NCBI GenBank assembly: GCA_028023455.1
Contig: JAQFVV010006231.1
Coordinates: 9,004,036 to 9,068,035 of the forward strand
Length of the DNA stretch: 64,000 nucleotides
Direction: 5' to 3'
Source of the DNA: Epiperipatus broadwayi
Taxonomy: Eukaryota > Onychophora > Udeonychophora > Euonychophora > Peripatidae
Positions 59,300-64,000 of this stretch are shown one piece after another (the stretch's first letter is position 1; every line of letters starts with the position of its first letter). A program made the position numbers and the translations under genes. The notes below the pieces were generated by a model. That model was not told where the DNA came from. It did not search any database and was given only the letters and a program-made list of their open reading frames with translations.

Positions 59300-62200
59300 A
59301 AAAAAAAAGTATCTCAGCAATTACTTATTTTCAAATCAATTTTTATTTTTTTATTCTGATACATCTAAATATTCAAAATATTTTCAAAAAACAATTTCTT
59401 AATTATGAGATTTGTGGTTAAGACTAACAAAATATGATCATAAGATAAATATTTATATTATCACTTTATAAGTTAATAATTGCATCTCTTTTGCAATAAA
59501 TATATTACTTATGAAAATAAGTACTTCGATTGCATATTTTAAAGCAAATACTGCTCTAATGAAAAGTAAAAATGAATAATATTTCAAATAATCAATTTCA
59601 TTATCTAATAAATGAATAAAAATTCATCACTATATTATATGGTTCTCCCATTCTTATTTTCCCAGTTTTAACTCTCAAAGCAAATCTTGCAATGTGTTGA
59701 ACTATGATTACTTAGCAAATATGTATTTAAAAAAAATTTCATTCTCAATTCATCATCAAATTTTACTTATCCTTATATATAGTTCTATGAAGTACAAACC
59801 GGAATAGAGGAATGGAAATAATATAAAAAATGTGTGTTCCAAAACAATTTTATACAAAAGATATTTCAAACAAACTGATGTTATCAAAAAAATATTACTA
59901 ATTTTATGAAAAGATGGAAAATTTTTGTGTGTTTGAAAATATTCAAAGTGTCATGATTGTTTATTATACTATATTGAGGTGAAAGAAATAATGCGAAATA
60001 AAAAATGAAATTATTCCTTTAGATACTATATCTTAGCATAATTTTACATATAATCATTCACTTATCTATAAAATGTCAAAAAAAAAAAAAAATCCAAATC
60101 TCATTACAATCATGATTTACCTTCATTTAATTTATTTAGAATCATGGTTGGGGAACAAAGTTAAAATTCCAATAGTATTCTTTTTAGGACCAAATTTTTT
60201 TTATCTTGAAGAAAATTATTTGAGAATTCTTTCCAATCATCCCATTTTATATCTAAAAGCATGTAAGAATAAATTACAAGACTTATCATTCCTTTTGATT
60301 TTTTTCCACAACACTTTATTTTCTTCAATTATTCTCATTTTCCATGCTGTGCAAAAAAATGTTATGAATATGAAGGACTTTAAAATCAGTCAATAAAATA
60401 GCTAAAATCACTGAATTTTACATCACTTAAGGAATAAAATGCGTAAACTAGGAAATAATCATACATCAGATCTCAAAGAATAAGCTAATTTAGTTTCAAC
60501 TGAAAGAAAAATTTAAATCTTAAGATTAATTTAGCTTTTCTTAGTTCTTAGCCCATAAAGCTTGCTAACAATATTATCTTATTACAAGAAGTGTTAGCAA
60601 ATAAAGTTAACACTAATTATTAAATATCAAATGAGTAATTAATGATCATAAAAATATTTCTTAAGAATGGTTTATCATCTGTTAGAGGTTTCAAGTTGTT
60701 CAAAGACACATTCATTCTAAGATGATAAAAGTCCACATACATTGTTGATCATTTTCTTTCATTATCAATCTTTCCAAGTGTTAAGTTTTTACAATTAAAG
60801 CATTAACCATCTAGCACTAGAATTAGTGATTGCTTAGCATATTTTATATAAAAATTAAAATACAGTACTTAATTACATATTATTAAATGATAATTTATAT
60901 ATACATAATGTTTTTAAAAAATTAACTTTTTTAATCAATCAATCTATGAACTATAGATATATTGAATATACCCTTTTATATCTAACTTAAAAATCTTATT
61001 TTTATTTTGGAATCAAACTCCAAGGAATAAAAACTGATTTCAAAATTAACTCTTTCAGAATACAAGTTTTATTTTCTATCTGAATGATTCAAACTTTGGA
61101 TCCATGCACTGCAGCAATTTTAATTATTTTGTAATTATTTTTCATAAGCAAAATAATTGCAATATTACTGAAGAAAAAGTAACAGCTTTCAGATAGCATT
61201 AATATAACAATTGGTGCTGCTTTAGAGCTTTTATCTCTACCAAATTAAAATATAATTTAGATATTTTGGCATAAATTGCGAATTTTATAGTCAATTATGC
61301 ATTAGTACTCATCATATATGTATTGCTAAAAAGACAAAATTATTTTAGAAAATCAATTACACAAACTGGGAATAAACTATCAATTACATAAACTGGGAAT
61401 AAACTATTGCCATTTTATAGTTTGTTTGTTTTTTTACCAAAGTGCAGCTATCTATAAAATATTTAAGAAATTAGACATCTGCATAGGACAATCTTATTTG
61501 CTAAAATTGATCAAAACATTTTTTTTTTTTTTAAGTTAGTTTTATTTTGACAATACAAAAAAATATATATTTGCAATATATTTAGCTATAACTACAAAGT
61601 GGCCCAATATTAAGTTAATATTATAAAACAGTAATAATTATATTGAAATTTTTTTAAAATTGTTTTTTTAAATATGTAAACTTAATTTAGAAAATATATA
61701 GATACATTTTTATAACATTCAGTGCTGGGTCAAAATACAGGCTAATAGGGCATTGAAATTGAGAATTACGTTTTTTTAAAAAAAGCAATATTTCTAGTTC
61801 AGATTTTCATATTTTATTAGAATTGCTTATCTAATCTATTCCTGTAGAAGTTTGGTTCTGTTTATCATAGTTTTTTCTGGAACCAATTAAGATTACCTTG
61901 TATAACTTTATTATTAGCATGCATAAGAAATAGCTTTATTTCTATGGAATTAAATTTTTTAAAATTATTTCTGATTCAATAAAAAAAAATTGAATTTTCT
62001 GAAATATATACATTATTATTTGCATTTTCAAAAATTGGTCATATCTTTACCTTTTTTACAGCATTATCTCCACAAAATTTTACAATATTTAGTATATGTT
62101 TTATCTTTATTATATTTAGTATATGTTCACAGGTAATTGGAGATAACTAAGCAATAGAATATCAGAACAAGCACATCATCAGCAATAACAATTTACCATT

Positions 62201-64000
62201 CACCAAGTTGTAGAAATTTATTCTGGTATCTCAATATTTAGAGTATCTTTAATGAGTTATTTATATTATTCTCCCATAAAGTAATGGAATTCAAAACATA
62301 CAATTCTTTTTTTTCTATGAAAATAAAATACAGATATTTTTATTTAGCAGAGTATTAATATTTTTTAAAATCTGTTTTATACTAATATGTAGTATATTGA
62401 AATATTAATGCAGAGAAATTTATGTAAATTATAATTTTAACATTATCTTTAATACAAATAATCAGGAAAGAGACATAAATAATGTTAATGAGGACACAAT
62501 GCTTTTTAATCCATTAAAATTTCAGTGTATATTTTCAAGATTTTGAGTTATTTCCTTTGTGCTTTTTGATAATTAAAGCTGCATATTTGAAAAACTTAAT
62601 AACCATGTGAAATTTCAAAATCTAATTGGAAAGTAATTTTATTTTACAATCACTCATTTTATTAAACATGAATAAATGTCTGAAACTTGAGATAACGTTA
62701 CAATTAAACAATAACAGTTAGTCATTGTCTTAAAATAATTTATTATAGCATCTTAGCTAAATCGAGTGGCATAATAAATTTAGTGTTTACTTCAATTAAA
62801 ATAAATAATTCTATAGTACTAAATAATTCAAAAGGTATATATATAAGTTTATTAATTTTTAGGAGAATCTAGTTTTCATTCTGGATTTAAAAGCAGCTGA
62901 TTTCTGCTTATTAATAACCATAGATTTAATTAATATTGTTCAGTAATTTAAATCATAATCCAAATATTTACCTTAGTATTTAATAACCATGCTCAACAAA
63001 AAATTTATGGATTATTCAATAACTTGAATGGTATGCAATTAACCTTGATTCACAATTTTCAGGCAAACTGAAAATTTTTACTTTGATATACTGGAAGAAA
63101 TAAATTTAAGGCTATTGATTATGGCTGCAGCTCTGGCATTTCTAGTGCTCAAACTTATGAACTCCCAAGCACAAACCACCATTCTATTATTACAGTTGTT
63201 TAAACTGGGATTTTTGTTTTTTTTAAAGTAATTAGAAATGCTTCCAAAATTATTTGAACTGACATATTTCTAGAAAAAATGATAGTAGATGAACAATGCA
63301 AGATGGATGAATAAAATTAGTAAATTTTCTGGTGTGATAGGAGAAGTGAACTATGGATTGGAGAAACTGGATTATGCTTGGAGAGATCTTCATTTTATAG
63401 TGAATCGATAATGATTGAAAAATGAAAGGATTTTATCATACATTAAATGCACTAACTATACTATTATAGCTCTATTCAAAAAAAATTATAAAGTGATGTA
63501 AAAAGGTTTCTTAGATGAAATCAAAAATTTCTGTGCATAGAACATATGGTTAAAGACTCGGAAATATTTCTAAGTTTAAGATATGTGACAGATACCCTGT
63601 TGACCAAGATAAGCATTGTCTCCTGAAACTTTCACTACTGACATATTTATTTTTCTTCTAGTATTCCATTTTAATAAAAAGCTAATTTAATTAATTGCAC
63701 TATCCCATCTTCATATGCCCCATTCAAGTCGTAAAGATTTAAACCAAAAAAAAAATTCTTTTATTACTCTCTTTTAATATCCTATACTCCAAAAATAAAA
63801 GTTCTCTATTTTCCTCTCATTTCACACAAAAAGTTTAAATCTTTATTCCATTTTTACCTTTAAAAGTTCCTCTGGAATCTACAGCTAGTGTTCTTGCATT
63901 ATATAACCATAAACTCCGGTATTATTAAACATTCTTTTGTATTTTATATATTTATTTTTACAATATCAAACATTTTTTTTTTATTAATTTAAAAAATTGA
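59300..64000. other. Probably NOSIP intron; AT-rich, no exon found
   Basis: I looked on the - strand for NOSIP N-terminal blocks (for example the FWIPSLTP-type segment before CPMSGKP) and saw none. A 107-codon + strand frame at 60073-60396 starts in a poly-A run, has biased composition and resembles nothing. Confidence 0.4.

Noticed and set aside
60073-60396. 107-codon + strand protein gene
   Set aside because: It starts in a poly-A run, has AT-driven composition, no splice context or family resemblance, and probably lies in a NOSIP intron.
1-64000. CRISPR arrays, operons, bacterial signals
   Set aside because: No regularly spaced short repeats with unique spacers were seen. Spliced genes and retroelements show a eukaryotic nuclear genome.

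Overview
The window is AT-rich genomic DNA from an animal, most likely an invertebrate. It has GT-AG introns, two conserved single-copy animal genes, and a dense population of Penelope-like retroelements (PLEs) with GIY-YIG endonuclease domains. I cannot fix the phylum from sequence alone. PLE abundance and AT-richness would suit, for example, a chelicerate or a mollusc, but that is a guess.

Host genes. (1) On the + strand, eight exons from 33048 to 53291 encode about the last 330 residues of an XMAP215/ch-TOG/CKAP5 (Drosophila Msps) microtubule polymerase. The two upstream introns are large (about 6.0 and 9.5 kb) and full of retroelements; the last introns are tiny (70-418 bp). (2) On the - strand, four exons from 59295 to 58685 encode the C-terminal ~120 residues of a nitric-oxide-synthase-interacting protein (NOSIP) homologue. 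The two genes converge, with about 5.4 kb between stop codons, and that gap holds a non-autonomous hAT element. 5' exons of both genes were not found in the window.

Mobile DNA, left to right: two LINE 3'-end remnants (240-1240); a TTAA-flanked foldback (3843-3962); PLE-1, a ~3 kb palindrome of two opposed copies (5580-8669) whose ends carry a tRNA-like A/B-box module and a hammerhead-ribozyme-like motif; PLE-4 with an inverted 3' copy (8900-11250); a LINE scrap (12345-12480); two PLE fragments of different subfamilies (12960-15330); LINE-like debris and an inverted MITE pair (17300-18630); a three-copy interspersed repeat (19372-22600 and 30795-32185); a TA-flanked TIR element (22833-23796); gag-like debris (24200-26023); a 1.6 kb solo LTR with a 4-bp target duplication (28731-30354); PLE-5 in a CKAP5 intron (36622-37906); PLE-2, a compound of three opposed or tandem PLE pieces in the next CKAP5 intron, bounded by a 9-bp direct repeat (41486-46109); a GC-richer unclassified block (46120-47290); and a hAT element (53912-55106).

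The most unusual theme is the PLE architecture. At least four of the five PLE loci have inverted partial copies, and two look like single compound insertions because short direct repeats flank the whole structure. Their terminal repeats carry hammerhead-like cores followed by short self-complementary stem III sequences. In one family the reverse-transcriptase YxDD box reads YIDY in two separate copies.
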